Assembly: GCA_963808815.1 (NCBI GenBank) | Contig: CAWEGI010000003.1 | Span: 1 to 64,000 of the forward strand | DNA: 64,000 bases | Reading direction: 5' to 3' | From: DATBLE01 sp963808815 | GTDB taxonomy: Bacteria > Actinomycetota > Thermoleophilia > Gaiellales > Gaiellaceae | Part shown: in pieces, positions 54,734 to 62,604 of the stretch | Position numbering within the stretch: the stretch's first letter is position 1 | Layout: every line of letters starts with the position of its first letter | The notes under the pieces: generated by a model | Told to the model about the DNA's origin: nothing | What the model saw: only the letters and a program-made list of their open reading frames with translations | Database searches by the model: none | Translations under genes and position numbers: made by a program

Positions 54734-54979
54734 ATGTTCTTCGACACCGACTCACGAAGGATCCAGGTCGACGACCGCATCGCGGCGCTGGAGCGTGACT
54801 ACCGCGCAGGATCCTCAGCGCTTGGACGCGTCACCGGGCGGCTGGCAGCCGCCCTGCGGCTCCCCTTCGCAGCAGCCGAGCTTGAACCGGCACCAAGGAC
54901 ACTGCCACGTCCCGTGGCGCCACTCCATCGCTGCTCCACACCGCCAGCACGCCTCGGTCGCCACGTCCGCGAAATCTAG
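54734..54979 (+). CDS. Small hypothetical protein divergent from marR
   Basis: An 81-residue frame with a strong ribosome site (GGAGGTGGAG) before ATG 54734, and a promoter under the MarR palindrome. The first 45 residues (MFFDTDSRRIQVDDRIAALE and RDYRAGSSALGRVTGRLAAA) read like a genuine helical protein. The last 35 are Pro/Arg-rich and lie antisense to the zinc-ribbon gene at 54815-54964, so the true end may be earlier through an indel. I do not recognise a family. Confidence 0.45.
   Translation: MFFDTDSRRIQVDDRIAALERDYRAGSSALGRVTGRLAAALRLPFAAAELEPAPRTLPRPVAPLHRCSTPPARLGRHVREI
54815..54964 (-). CDS. Small CxxC zinc-ribbon-like protein
   Basis: A 49-residue frame from GTG 54964: CWRCGAAMEWRHGTWQCPWC contains two CxxC pairs 14 residues apart, followed by RFKLGCCEGE with two more cysteines and a C near the end. 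The spacing is that of a treble-clef or zinc-ribbon knuckle, and I recall similar short proteins as conserved hypotheticals in actinobacteria. It overlaps the small gene on the plus strand, and both cannot be fully real unless they are antisense partners. The cysteine pattern favours this one. Confidence 0.55.
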   Translation of the reverse strand: MATEACWRCGAAMEWRHGTWQCPWCRFKLGCCEGEPQGGCQPPGDASKR

Positions 54980-55017
54980 AGATCGTCCCGGACGCGGCTG
55001 CTACACTCGTCCGGCGC

Positions 55018-55091
55018 GGCGGCGTAGCTCAGTTGGTTAGAGCAGCGGAATCATAATCCGCGTGTCGGAGGTTCGAGTCCTCCCGCCGCTA
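55018..55091 (+). tRNA. tRNA-Met (CAT), elongator
   Basis: The acceptor stem GGCGGCG pairs with CGCCGCT (G1-U72), discriminator A at 55091. The D arm begins TAGCTCAGTTGG, the anticodon stem GCGGA/TCCGC encloses ATCATAA, and the T arm has GGTTCGAGTCC. The paired first position and lack of three G-C pairs in the anticodon stem argue against an initiator. A CAT anticodon could also be tRNA-Ile2 if lysidine-modified. Position directly before rpmG fits elongator Met in actinobacteria. A TACACT -10 box lies at 55002. Confidence 0.92.
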
Positions 55092-55129
55092 CCTCCCTCG
55101 CACCATCCACCGGACCAAGAAAGAAGAAC

Positions 55130-55294
55130 GTGGCAAAGACAGGCGTCAGAGAGAAGATCACGCTCGCCTGCACGGAGTGCAAGCGGCGAAACTACGAGTC
55201 GATGAAGTCGAAGCGGAACACGCCCGACCGCGTCGAGCTCAAGAAGTACTGCCGTTGGTGCGGGCGGCACACGGTGCATCGGGAGACTCGGTAG
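55130..55294 (+). CDS. rpmG: 50S ribosomal protein L33
   Basis: A 54-residue protein from GTG 55130 preceded by AAGAAGAA. It carries two zinc-binding CxxC pairs (ACTECKRRNYES and KKYCRWCGRHT) in the zinc-containing form of L33. VREKITLACTECK is the usual opening. The stop TAG shares one base with the secE start. The position between tRNA-Met and secE is the conserved actinobacterial arrangement. Confidence 0.96.
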   Translation: MAKTGVREKITLACTECKRRNYESMKSKRNTPDRVELKKYCRWCGRHTVHRETR

Positions 55295-55635
55295 TGGCCC
55301 GCCAGACGAGAGCGGATCGGCGCGCGCGGCGCGAGGCTCGCGAGCGGTCGATGGCAGGGAGCAACAACGCGAGGGTGGCAGACGGTCAGGCCGCGCCCGT
55401 GCCAGCGCTCCCGGCCGCGCCGAGCCCTGCCGCCAGTCGTTCGGACGGCACCAGGGCGGGCAACTTCGTGCGCGAGTCGATCGGAGAGCTCCGCAAGGTC
55501 GAGTGGCCGACCCAGAACCACCTGATCCAGGGCACCGTGGTCGTGATCGTCGCCTGCGTCGTCATGGGCACGTACCTCTATTTCGCCGATCTGATCTTCA
55601 ACAAGCTCGTCAGCAAGCTCCTCCTCGGACAGTAA
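55294..55635 (+). CDS. secE: Preprotein translocase subunit SecE
   Basis: A 113-residue protein. The conserved SecE core is at the end: FVRESIGELRKVEWPTQNHL followed by a single transmembrane helix (GTVVVIVACVVMGTYLYFAD). The N-terminal 55 residues are a basic then Ala/Pro-rich extension, which is common in actinobacteria. SecE clamps SecY in the translocon. GTG start coupled to rpmG. Confidence 0.95.
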   Translation: MARQTRADRRARREARERSMAGSNNARVADGQAAPVPALPAAPSPAASRSDGTRAGNFVRESIGELRKVEWPTQNHLIQGTVVVIVACVVMGTYLYFADLIFNKLVSKLLLGQ

Positions 55636-55643
55636 AGGCCCAC

Positions 55644-56174
55644 ATGTTTCAGTGGTACGTGATCAACACCTATTCCGGGCACGAGAACAAGGTGAAGACC
55701 AACCTCGAGCACCGGATCGACTCGATGAACCAGCAGACGCGCTTCCGCCGCGTCGTCGTCCCCACCGAGCAGGTGATCGAGACGAAGGACGGCCAGAAGG
55801 TGCAGGCCGAGAAGCGCGTCCTGCCGGGCTACGTGCTCGTCAACATGGATCTGAACGACGACGCCTGGATGGTGGTCAAGAACACGCCCGGTGTGACAGG
55901 GTTCGTCGGAGCCGGCTCCAAGCCGGTACCGCTCTCGCAGGGCGAGGTCGACCGGATCCTGCACACGGGAGTCGCCAGCGGCGAACGCCTGCGCACGCAG
56001 GTCGAATTCACCCTCGGCGAGTCGGTGAAGGTAACCTCCGGCCCGCTCTCCGACTTCGACGGCGAGATCGTCGAGGTCAACCCCGAGGGCCAGAAGCTGA
56101 AGGTGCTCGTCGACATCTTCGAGCGCCAGGTTCCGGTCGAGCTCGGCTTCGACCAGGTCAAGAAGATCGACTGA
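55644..56174 (+). CDS. nusG: Transcription termination/antitermination protein NusG
   Basis: A 176-residue protein. The NGN domain runs MFQWYVINTYSGHENKVKTN through RVLPGYVLVNMDLNDDAWMV and NTPGVTGFVGAG. The KOW domain is GESVKVTSGPLSDFDGEIVE followed by VNPEGQKLKVLVDIFERQVP. There is no long N-terminal acidic extension of the kind found in some actinobacteria. It binds RNA polymerase clamp helices and couples transcription to translation or Rho. Confidence 0.97.
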   Translation: MFQWYVINTYSGHENKVKTNLEHRIDSMNQQTRFRRVVVPTEQVIETKDGQKVQAEKRVLPGYVLVNMDLNDDAWMVVKNTPGVTGFVGAGSKPVPLSQGEVDRILHTGVASGERLRTQVEFTLGESVKVTSGPLSDFDGEIVEVNPEGQKLKVLVDIFERQVPVELGFDQVKKID

Positions 56175-56183
56175 GGCACATCC

Positions 56184-56609
56184 ATGGCAAAGAAAGTTCT
56201 CACTCTGATCAAGCTCCAGATCCCCGGCGGCCAGGCCAATCCGGCGCCGCCGGTCGGCCCCGCGCTCGGCCAGCACGGGGTGAACATCATGGAGTTCTGC
56301 AAGGCCTTCAACGCGCAAACGCAGCAGGAGAACGGCCGCATCATCCCCGTCGAGATCACGGTCTACGAGGACCGCTCGTTCACCTTCATCACCAAGACGC
56401 CGCCCGCCGCGGTGCTGATCAAGGAAGCGCTGAACCTCGAGAAGGGCTCGTCCGAGCCGAACCGTGACAAGGTCGGCCGCCTCCGCAAGGAGCAGGTGCG
56501 CCAGATCGCCGAGACGAAGATGCCCGACCTGAACGCGCGCGACGTCGAGGCAGCGATGCTCGTCATCGCCGGAACAGCGCGTTCGATGGGCGTGGAGGTG
56601 GAGCCTTAA
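56184..56609 (+). CDS. rplK: 50S ribosomal protein L11
   Basis: A 141-residue protein: LIKLQIPGGQANPAPPVGPA and LGQHGVNIMEFCKAFN at the N-terminal domain, and KMPDLNARDVEAAMLVIAGT followed by ARSMGV at the RNA-binding C-terminal domain. It forms the GTPase-associated centre with 23S rRNA and L10/L12. The length matches the family. Confidence 0.97.
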   Translation: MAKKVLTLIKLQIPGGQANPAPPVGPALGQHGVNIMEFCKAFNAQTQQENGRIIPVEITVYEDRSFTFITKTPPAAVLIKEALNLEKGSSEPNRDKVGRLRKEQVRQIAETKMPDLNARDVEAAMLVIAGTARSMGVEVEP

Positions 56610-56666
56610 AATGAAGGTCTTCAGCCCAGCGGAGGTGCCGGCTTTGCCGGCGCCGGAGCGAGATAG

Positions 56667-57398
56667 ATGAGCCACGGGAAGAAGTACCGCAACGCGCGCG
56701 GCGCGATCGACCGCGAGCAGGCGTACTCGCCGCTCGAGGCGATCGAGATGCTCAAGGGCTGGGACGGCCCGAAGTTCGACGAGACCGTGGAGGCGCATGT
56801 CCGCCTCGGGCTGAACGTCCGCCACGCGGACCAGCAGCTCCGCGGCACCCTGATGCTGCCCCACGGCACCGGCAAGGAACTGCGCATCGCCGTCTTCGCC
56901 GAGGGCGAGAAGGCCAAGGAGGCCGAGGCGGCCGGCGCGGACGTGGTCGGTGCCGCCGACCTGGCCGCGAAGATCGAGGAAGGGTTCGACGACTTCGACG
57001 TCGCGATCGCCACTCCGGACCTGATGGGCACGGTCGGCAAGCTGGGCCGCATCCTCGGCCCCCGCGGGAAGATGCCGAACCCGAAGACCGGCACGGTGAC
57101 GATGGACGTCGCCAAGGCCGTGCAGGAGTCGAAGGCGGGCAAGCTCGAGTACCGCACCGACCGCGGCGCGAACGTCCACCTGCCGATCGGCAAGAAGAGC
57201 TTCGACGTGCGGCAGCTCCTGGAGAACTACGCGACCGTGATCGAGGAGATCGTCCGCGCGAAGCCGTCGGCGGCGAAGGGGCGCTACATCCGGACGATCA
57301 CCCTGACCACGACGATGGGCCCCGGCGTCCACGTCGACACGACGCGGACCCGCGGGATCACAGAAGAGCTCGAGGAAGCGGCTACAGTTACGGCCTAA
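56667..57398 (+). CDS. rplA: 50S ribosomal protein L1
   Basis: A 243-residue protein. KKYRNARGAIDREQAYSPLE opens it; the L1 signature is LGRILGPRGKMPNPKTGTVT, and GPGVHVDT is at the end. It forms the L1 stalk. In other bacteria L1 represses its own operon by binding the rplK-rplA mRNA; no leader was examined here. The 57-base gap after rplK holds no gene. Confidence 0.97.
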   Translation: MSHGKKYRNARGAIDREQAYSPLEAIEMLKGWDGPKFDETVEAHVRLGLNVRHADQQLRGTLMLPHGTGKELRIAVFAEGEKAKEAEAAGADVVGAADLAAKIEEGFDDFDVAIATPDLMGTVGKLGRILGPRGKMPNPKTGTVTMDVAKAVQESKAGKLEYRTDRGANVHLPIGKKSFDVRQLLENYATVIEEIVRAKPSAAKGRYIRTITLTTTMGPGVHVDTTRTRGITEELEEAATVTA

Positions 57399-57545
57399 CG
57401 ACAGGTTCGGTCGCCCGAGACCGCCGGCAGCGAGAGCAGAAGCCCGGCGCAGGCGTCCAGCAACGAGAGTCTTTTCTCGCTTGTTCGGGCGCCCAAGGGC
57501 GCTCGAACCATTTCCGGAGGCTCCGCTAGCTAAAAGGACAGTGGA
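57399..57545 (+). promoter_or_regulatory. Probable L10 leader of the rplJ-rplL transcript
   Basis: The 147-base spacer before rplJ is structured: CGAGA-GTCTTT-TCTCG, then GCGCC-CAAG-GGCGC, then a CCGGAGG-CTCCG element and an A-rich ribosome site. Most bacteria carry an L10-binding leader here that lets L10(L12) repress translation. The assignment rests on position and hairpins, not on a model match. Confidence 0.5.
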
Positions 57546-58301
57546 ATGCTGAAAGCTGACAAGGAACGGATCGTCGACGAGCTGACCGAACGTTTGAAGA
57601 CGACGCCGACGCTCTTCGTCGCCGACTACCGCGGTCTGTCGGTCACCGAGATCGACGAGCTGCGCACGAAGGTGATCGAGCACGGCGCGCGCTTCACCGT
57701 CGTGAAGAACACGCTGACCAAGCGCGCGGCCGAGGCGGCCGGCGCGGACGCGCTGCTCGCCATGCTCGAAGGCCCGACGGCGATCGCGTTCATCGAGGCC
57801 GACGGCGACATGGTCGGTGTGGCGAAGGCGCTCTCCGACACGGCGAAGACGACGCGGATCCTGTCGATCCGCGGGGGCATCCTCGACGGCAACCCGATCG
57901 GCGAGGCCGACGTCCAGAACCTCGCGACGCTGCCGCCGGTCGAGGTGCTGCGCAGCCAGGTGCTCGGCGCCATCACTGCGCCCTTGACGACAGTCGTCGG
58001 TCTGATCAGCGCGCCTGTGCGCGACCTGATCGGCCTGATCGACGCCCGTATCGAGCAGCTGCAGGCCGAGGGTGACACCGGCGAAGGTTCGATCGCCGAG
58101 GACGAAGCGGGACAGACTCCAGAGGGGTCTGCCCCTGCAGAAACCGCGGAAGAGTCACAGTCGGCGGAAGAGTCGGCGGGTTCGGAAGAAGAACCCGTCG
58201 CCGCCGAATCCGAAACAGAAGAGCCAGTCGTTGAGGCATCGGCCGACGCGGACCCGGCGACAGACGAGTCTGCGACCGAGCAGACGAGTGAGGAGGAATA
58301 G
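57546..58301 (+). CDS. rplJ: 50S ribosomal protein L10 with long acidic C-terminal tail
   Basis: A 251-residue protein; the usual length is about 165-180. The core is standard: LFVADYRGLSVTEIDELRTK, FTVVKNTLTKRAA, the L12-binding helix near VVGLISAPVRDLIGLIDARI. From about residue 178 a low-complexity tail of Glu, Ser, Ala, Thr and Pro runs to the end (for example ESQSAEESAGSEEEPVAAES). The tail follows the L12-binding helix and is strongly negative. Its function is unknown to me. Confidence 0.96.
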   Translation: MLKADKERIVDELTERLKTTPTLFVADYRGLSVTEIDELRTKVIEHGARFTVVKNTLTKRAAEAAGADALLAMLEGPTAIAFIEADGDMVGVAKALSDTAKTTRILSIRGGILDGNPIGEADVQNLATLPPVEVLRSQVLGAITAPLTTVVGLISAPVRDLIGLIDARIEQLQAEGDTGEGSIAEDEAGQTPEGSAPAETAEESQSAEESAGSEEEPVAAESETEEPVVEASADADPATDESATEQTSEEE

Positions 58302-58303
58302 CA

Positions 58304-58696
58304 ATGGCAGCAACAGGCGTGGACAAGGTGTTCGACGATCTCGGGAAAATGACCGTCCTCGAGCTCGTCGAGCTGAAGAAGAAAATCGAGGACGAGTGGG
58401 GGATCACCGCCGCCGCGCCGGTTGCGGTCGCGGCTCCCGGCGCTGCCCCGGCGGCGGGCGACGGTGCCGCCGGCGGCGAGGAGCAGACCTCATTCGACGT
58501 CGTGCTCTCGGGTGTCGGCGACAAGAAGATCCAGGTGATCAAGGTCGTCCGCGCGATCACCGGTCTCGGCCTGAAGGAGGCCAAGGACCTCGTCGACGGG
58601 GCCCCCGGGCCGGTCAAGGAGGGTGTCAACCGCGAGGAGGCCGACTCGATCAAGGCGCAGCTCGAGGAAGCCGGCGCCGGCGTCGAGATCAAGTAG
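58304..58696 (+). CDS. rplL: 50S ribosomal protein L7/L12
   Basis: A 130-residue protein: the N-terminal dimer domain with MTVLELVELKKKIEDEWGIT, an Ala/Pro/Gly hinge, and the C-terminal factor-binding domain FDVVLSGVGDKKIQVIKVVR, GLGLKEAKDLVDGAP. It recruits translation factors to the stalk. It starts two bases after the rplJ stop. Confidence 0.97.
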   Translation: MAATGVDKVFDDLGKMTVLELVELKKKIEDEWGITAAAPVAVAAPGAAPAAGDGAAGGEEQTSFDVVLSGVGDKKIQVIKVVRAITGLGLKEAKDLVDGAPGPVKEGVNREEADSIKAQLEEAGAGVEIK

Positions 58697-58725
58697 ACGG
58701 TCACGGCGGTTTCGCCGCAGACTCG

Positions 58726-58760
58726 CTCACGCCGGGGGAACGGCCGGTTCCCCCCGTGAG
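58726..58760. repeat. GGGGGAAC hairpin after rplL, REP-like
   Basis: The outer stem CTCACG/CGTGAG and inner stem GGGGGAAC/GTTCCCCC enclose GGCCG, with a CC bulge. It belongs to the family at 48975 and 52262-52339. There is no T tract after it, so it is not a standard terminator but may pause or protect the rplL transcript end. Confidence 0.75.
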
Positions 58761-58847
58761 CCTCTCCACGTTCGCGGACAACGGCGCTACAATCCGGAAT
58801 AGACCCGGACGCCGGGTCGTTATCTCTTTCGTGGGAGTCGATTTCCC

Positions 58848-58877
58848 TTGCCCAGAGGCATGGGTATTCGCTATCCT
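58848..58877 (+). promoter_or_regulatory. Putative rpoB promoter
   Basis: TTGCCC at 58848-58853 and TATCCT at 58872-58877 are 18 bases apart, 73 bases before the rpoB start. A second -10-like TACAAT at 58788 has no clear -35. A promoter here would separate rpoBC from the ribosomal genes. Confidence 0.5.
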
Positions 58878-58949
58878 GCAGGGTTCGCGCCCCATCAGCA
58901 CGTCCCCGACCGCCGCAGCAGTAGACATCTCTAAGGGAGGAAGTTCCAC

Positions 58950-61900
58950 TTGACCAGCAGGGTTGCTGCGCCTAACGCGCGCAAAACGTTCTCGCGCCTA
59001 AAGCACGTTCTCGACCTCCCCAACCTGATCGACATCCAGAAGGCCTCCTTCGCGTGGTTCATGGAGGAAGGTCTGCGGGAGACGATCGACGACATCTCTC
59101 CGATCGAGGACTACACCGGCACGCTCGCCGTGGAGTTCGCGGAGTACGAGTTCGGGGAGCCGCCGGTCTCGATCAAGGAATGCCGGGAGAAGGATCTGAC
59201 CTACCAGGTCCCGCTCTCCATGACCGTCCGCTTCGTCAACAAGGAGACGGGCGAGATCCGCGAGCAGCGGGTCTTCATGGGCGACTTCCCGATGATGACC
59301 GACCAAGGGACGTTCATCATCAACGGCACCGAGCGCGTGATCGTCACGCAGCTCGTCCGGTCGCCCGGCGCCTACCTCATGGAGCCGAAGGACGCGACGA
59401 AGCAGGTCTTCACCGCCAACCTGATGCCGAGCCGCGGCTCGTGGCTCGAGCTCGAGATCGACAAGAAGGGTGTCGTCTACGCCCGCATCGACCGCAAGCG
59501 GAAGCTGCCGATCACGACGCTTCTCCGCGCGCTGCCTGCCGAGGATCCGTCGACCGGGTTCCAGCTGGACACGAGCTCGAACGAGGCGATCCTGAAGCTG
59601 TTCGACGACTCGATCTTCATCGCGCTCACGCTCGAGAAGGACGCCACCACCCGCGAGGAGGAGGCGCTGATCGAGGTCTTCAAGAAGCAGCGGCCGGGCG
59701 AGCCGCCGACGCTCGACAACGCCCGCAACCTGCTCCGCACGCTGTTCTTCGATCCCAAGCGCTACGACCTGACCAAGGTCGGCCGCTACAAGCTGAACCA
59801 GCGGCTCGGCGTGAGCGTGCCGGACGACGTCCGCGTGCTGACGACCGAGGACATCCTGGCGCTCGTCCGCAGGCTCGTCTCTCTGCCCACCCAGCTCGGC
59901 GTGGACGAGGAGTCGAAGGACTTCGCTGCGGATGCGATCACGATGCCCCGCGCGCCGATCGCGCACGAGCTCGACGAGTACGAGGACTTCGGCAACCGCC
60001 GTCTCCGCACGGTCGGCGAGCTGATCCAGGAGGCCTTCCGGGTCGGCCTCTACCGCATGGAGCGCGTCGTCCGCGAGCGGATGACCACGGAGGACGTCGA
60101 CACGATCACGCCTCAGACGATCATCAACATTCGGCCGGTGGTTGCGGCGCTGAAGGAGTTCTTCGGCTCGTCGCAGCTCTCGCAGTTCATGGACCAGACG
60201 AACTCGCTGGCCGGTCTCACGCATCGCCGCCGTCTTTCGGCTCTCGGTGCGGGTGGCCTGACCCGCGAGCGCGCGCCGATCGAGGTGCGCGACGTGCACC
60301 CGACCCACTACGGGCGGATGTGCCCGATCGAGACGCCGGAGGGCCCGAACATCGGCCTGATCGGCTCGCTCGCCTCGTTCGCCACGGTCTCCGAGTTCGG
60401 CTTCATCCAGACGCCGTACCGGAAGGTCGTCGGCGGCAAGGTGACGGACGAGATCGTCTACCTGGACGCCGCCGAGGAAGCGCAGTACACGATCGCGCAG
60501 GCCTCGGAGCCGATCGACGACAAGACCGGCAAGTTCCTGCACGACCAGGTGCTGTGCCGCTCCCGCGAGGGCGAGGCGGTCACCGCCGAGCCGAAGGACA
60601 TCGAGTTCATGGACGTCGCGCCGGCGCAGATCGTCTCCGTCGCCACCGCGCTGATCCCGTTCCTCGAGCACAACGACGCCAACCGGGCGCTGATGGGCGC
60701 GAACATGCAGCGCCAGGCAGTTCCGCTGATGATCACCGACCCGCCGCTCGTCGGCACCGGGCTCGAGTACCGGGCCGCCGTCGACACCGGCGACGTCGTG
60801 CTGGCGGACAAGGCCGGCACGGTGGTCGACGTCGATGCCGAGAAGGTCGTCGTCGAGTCGAAGGACGGCAAGGACGAGTACCACCTGACGAAGTTCATGC
60901 GCTCGAACCAGGGGACGCTGATCCACCAGAAGCCGATCGTCGCGCTCGGCGACCGGGTGCGGTTGGAGCAGGTGCTGGCGGACGGCAGCTCGACCAAGGA
61001 CGGCGAGCTCGCGCTCGGCAAGAACCTGCTGGTCGCGTTCATGCCGTTCGAGGGCTACAACTTCGAGGACGCGATCGTCCTCTCGGAACGGCTGGTCAAG
61101 GAGGACGTGCTCTCCTCGATCCACATTCACGAGTACGAGATCGATGCCCGCTCGACCAAGCTCGGCGACGAGGAGATCACCCGCGACATCCCGAACCGCT
61201 CGGAGGACTCGCTCAAGGACCTCGACGAGCGCGGCATCGTGCGCATCGGCGCCGAGGTCGGCTCGGGTGACCTGCTGGTCGGCAAGGTGACGCCGAAGGG
61301 CGAGACCGAGCTGACTGCCGAGGAGAAGCTGATTCGCGCGATCTTCAAGGAGAAGGCGCGCGAGGTCCGCGACACCAGCCTGAAGGTGCCTCACGGCGAG
61401 GGCGGCAAGGTGATCGACGTCAAGACGTTCTCGCGCGACGCCGGCGACGACCTGCCGCCGGGCGTCAACGAGCTCGTCCGGGTCTACGTCGCCAAGAAAC
61501 GCAAGATCGCGGAGGGCGACAAGCTCGCCGGCCGCCACGGCAACAAGGGCGTGATCTCGAAGATCGTCCCCGAGGAGGACATGCCGTTCCTCGAGGACGG
61601 CACACCGGTCGACGTCGTCCTCAACCCGCTCGGCGTGCCGAGCCGGATGAACATCGGCCAGATCCTCGAGACCCACCTCGGGTGGGCGGCGGCGCACGGC
61701 GTCTTCGCCAACGGCGAATCGCCGACCGACGGCTCGCGGCCCGGCTGGACGCCGATCGCAACGCCGGTCTTCGACGGCGCCAGCGAGCAAGACGTCGACG
61801 AGGCCCTCGTCGAGTGGACGCGCCAGAACCCCGACTCGCCGATCAAGATGAACGTCGACCCGAAGCGGCCCGAGGGCCGGCGCTGCTCCGGAAAGGTGCG

Positions 61901-62561
61901 GCTGTTCAACGGCAAGACGGGCGAGCCCTTCCAGGAGAAGGTGACCGTCGGCTACATGTACATCCTCAAGCTGCTCCACCTGGTCGACGACAAGATCCAC
62001 GCGCGGTCGACCGGCCCGTACTCGCTCGTCACCCAGCAGCCGTTGGGCGGCAAGGCGCAGTTCGGCGGGCAGCGCTTCGGCGAGATGGAGGTGTGGGCGC
62101 TGGAGGCGTACGGCGCCGCGTACACGCTCCAGGAGATGCTCACGATCAAGTCCGACGACACGGTCGGGCGGGTGAAGGCCTACGAGGCGATCGTCAAGGG
62201 CGAGAACATCGCCGAGCCGTCGATCCCCGAGTCCTTCAAGGTGCTCCTCAAGGAGATGCAGTCCCTGGCGCTGGACGTGCACGTGATCTCCGAAGAGGGC
62301 ACCGAGGTCCAGGTGCGCGAGGAGGACGACGAGCTGCTCCGCGCCGCGGAGGAGCTCGGCATCGACCTCTCACCGGGCTCGCTGAGAGCGGCGGCGCGCG
62401 AGCCGACCGCCGAAGAGGTCGAGGAGGGCCAGGAGCGCGTCGACCAGGACGGGGAGCTGGCGCTCCCGGCGGACGAGGCGCTCGGCGACCTCGTCGAGCC
62501 GCTCGCGGAGGGACCACCACCACTCGACGCGGACCTCGCAGACGTCGAGGCGGACGAGTGA
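58950..62561 (+). CDS. rpoB: RNA polymerase beta subunit
   Basis: A 1203-residue protein. The TTG start follows GGGAGG nine bases upstream; VAAPNARKTFSRLKHVLDLP is the actinobacterial N-terminus. The rifampicin region reads FGSSQLSQFMDQTNSLAGLT and HRRRLSALGAGGLTRERAPI. It keeps the residues equal to E. coli Q513, D516, H526 and S531, but has Ser for P520 and Ala for P535. Later motifs include GRMCPIETPEGPNIGLIGSL, AGRHGNKGVISKI, and GGKAQFGGQRFGEMEVWALE near the end. The last 50 residues are an acidic tail (EEVEEGQERVDQDGELALPA). Confidence 0.98.
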   Translation: MTSRVAAPNARKTFSRLKHVLDLPNLIDIQKASFAWFMEEGLRETIDDISPIEDYTGTLAVEFAEYEFGEPPVSIKECREKDLTYQVPLSMTVRFVNKETGEIREQRVFMGDFPMMTDQGTFIINGTERVIVTQLVRSPGAYLMEPKDATKQVFTANLMPSRGSWLELEIDKKGVVYARIDRKRKLPITTLLRALPAEDPSTGFQLDTSSNEAILKLFDDSIFIALTLEKDATTREEEALIEVFKKQRPGEPPTLDNARNLLRTLFFDPKRYDLTKVGRYKLNQRLGVSVPDDVRVLTTEDILALVRRLVSLPTQLGVDEESKDFAADAITMPRAPIAHELDEYEDFGNRRLRTVGELIQEAFRVGLYRMERVVRERMTTEDVDTITPQTIINIRPVVAALKEFFGSSQLSQFMDQTNSLAGLTHRRRLSALGAGGLTRERAPIEVRDVHPTHYGRMCPIETPEGPNIGLIGSLASFATVSEFGFIQTPYRKVVGGKVTDEIVYLDAAEEAQYTIAQASEPIDDKTGKFLHDQVLCRSREGEAVTAEPKDIEFMDVAPAQIVSVATALIPFLEHNDANRALMGANMQRQAVPLMITDPPLVGTGLEYRAAVDTGDVVLADKAGTVVDVDAEKVVVESKDGKDEYHLTKFMRSNQGTLIHQKPIVALGDRVRLEQVLADGSSTKDGELALGKNLLVAFMPFEGYNFEDAIVLSERLVKEDVLSSIHIHEYEIDARSTKLGDEEITRDIPNRSEDSLKDLDERGIVRIGAEVGSGDLLVGKVTPKGETELTAEEKLIRAIFKEKAREVRDTSLKVPHGEGGKVIDVKTFSRDAGDDLPPGVNELVRVYVAKKRKIAEGDKLAGRHGNKGVISKIVPEEDMPFLEDGTPVDVVLNPLGVPSRMNIGQILETHLGWAAAHGVFANGESPTDGSRPGWTPIATPVFDGASEQDVDEALVEWTRQNPDSPIKMNVDPKRPEGRRCSGKVRLFNGKTGEPFQEKVTVGYMYILKLLHLVDDKIHARSTGPYSLVTQQPLGGKAQFGGQRFGEMEVWALEAYGAAYTLQEMLTIKSDDTVGRVKAYEAIVKGENIAEPSIPESFKVLLKEMQSLALDVHVISEEGTEVQVREEDDELLRAAEELGIDLSPGSLRAAAREPTAEEVEEGQERVDQDGELALPADEALGDLVEPLAEGPPPLDADLADVEADE

Positions 62562-62604
62562 GCACGACGGCGACCACGGACATTTCAGGGGAAAGAGGAA
62601 CACT

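Noticed and set aside
55018..55091. Initiator tRNA-fMet
   Set aside because: The first acceptor pair is G-U, not the C-A mismatch, and the anticodon stem lacks three consecutive G-C pairs at its base.
55578..57683. A 701-codon minus-strand frame across nusG, rplK and rplA
   Set aside because: It is fully antisense to ribosomal protein genes and has the mirrored composition expected from their codon bias.
58998..62282. A 1094-codon minus-strand frame inside rpoB
   Set aside because: It is a mirror frame of rpoB with no domain and no ribosome site.
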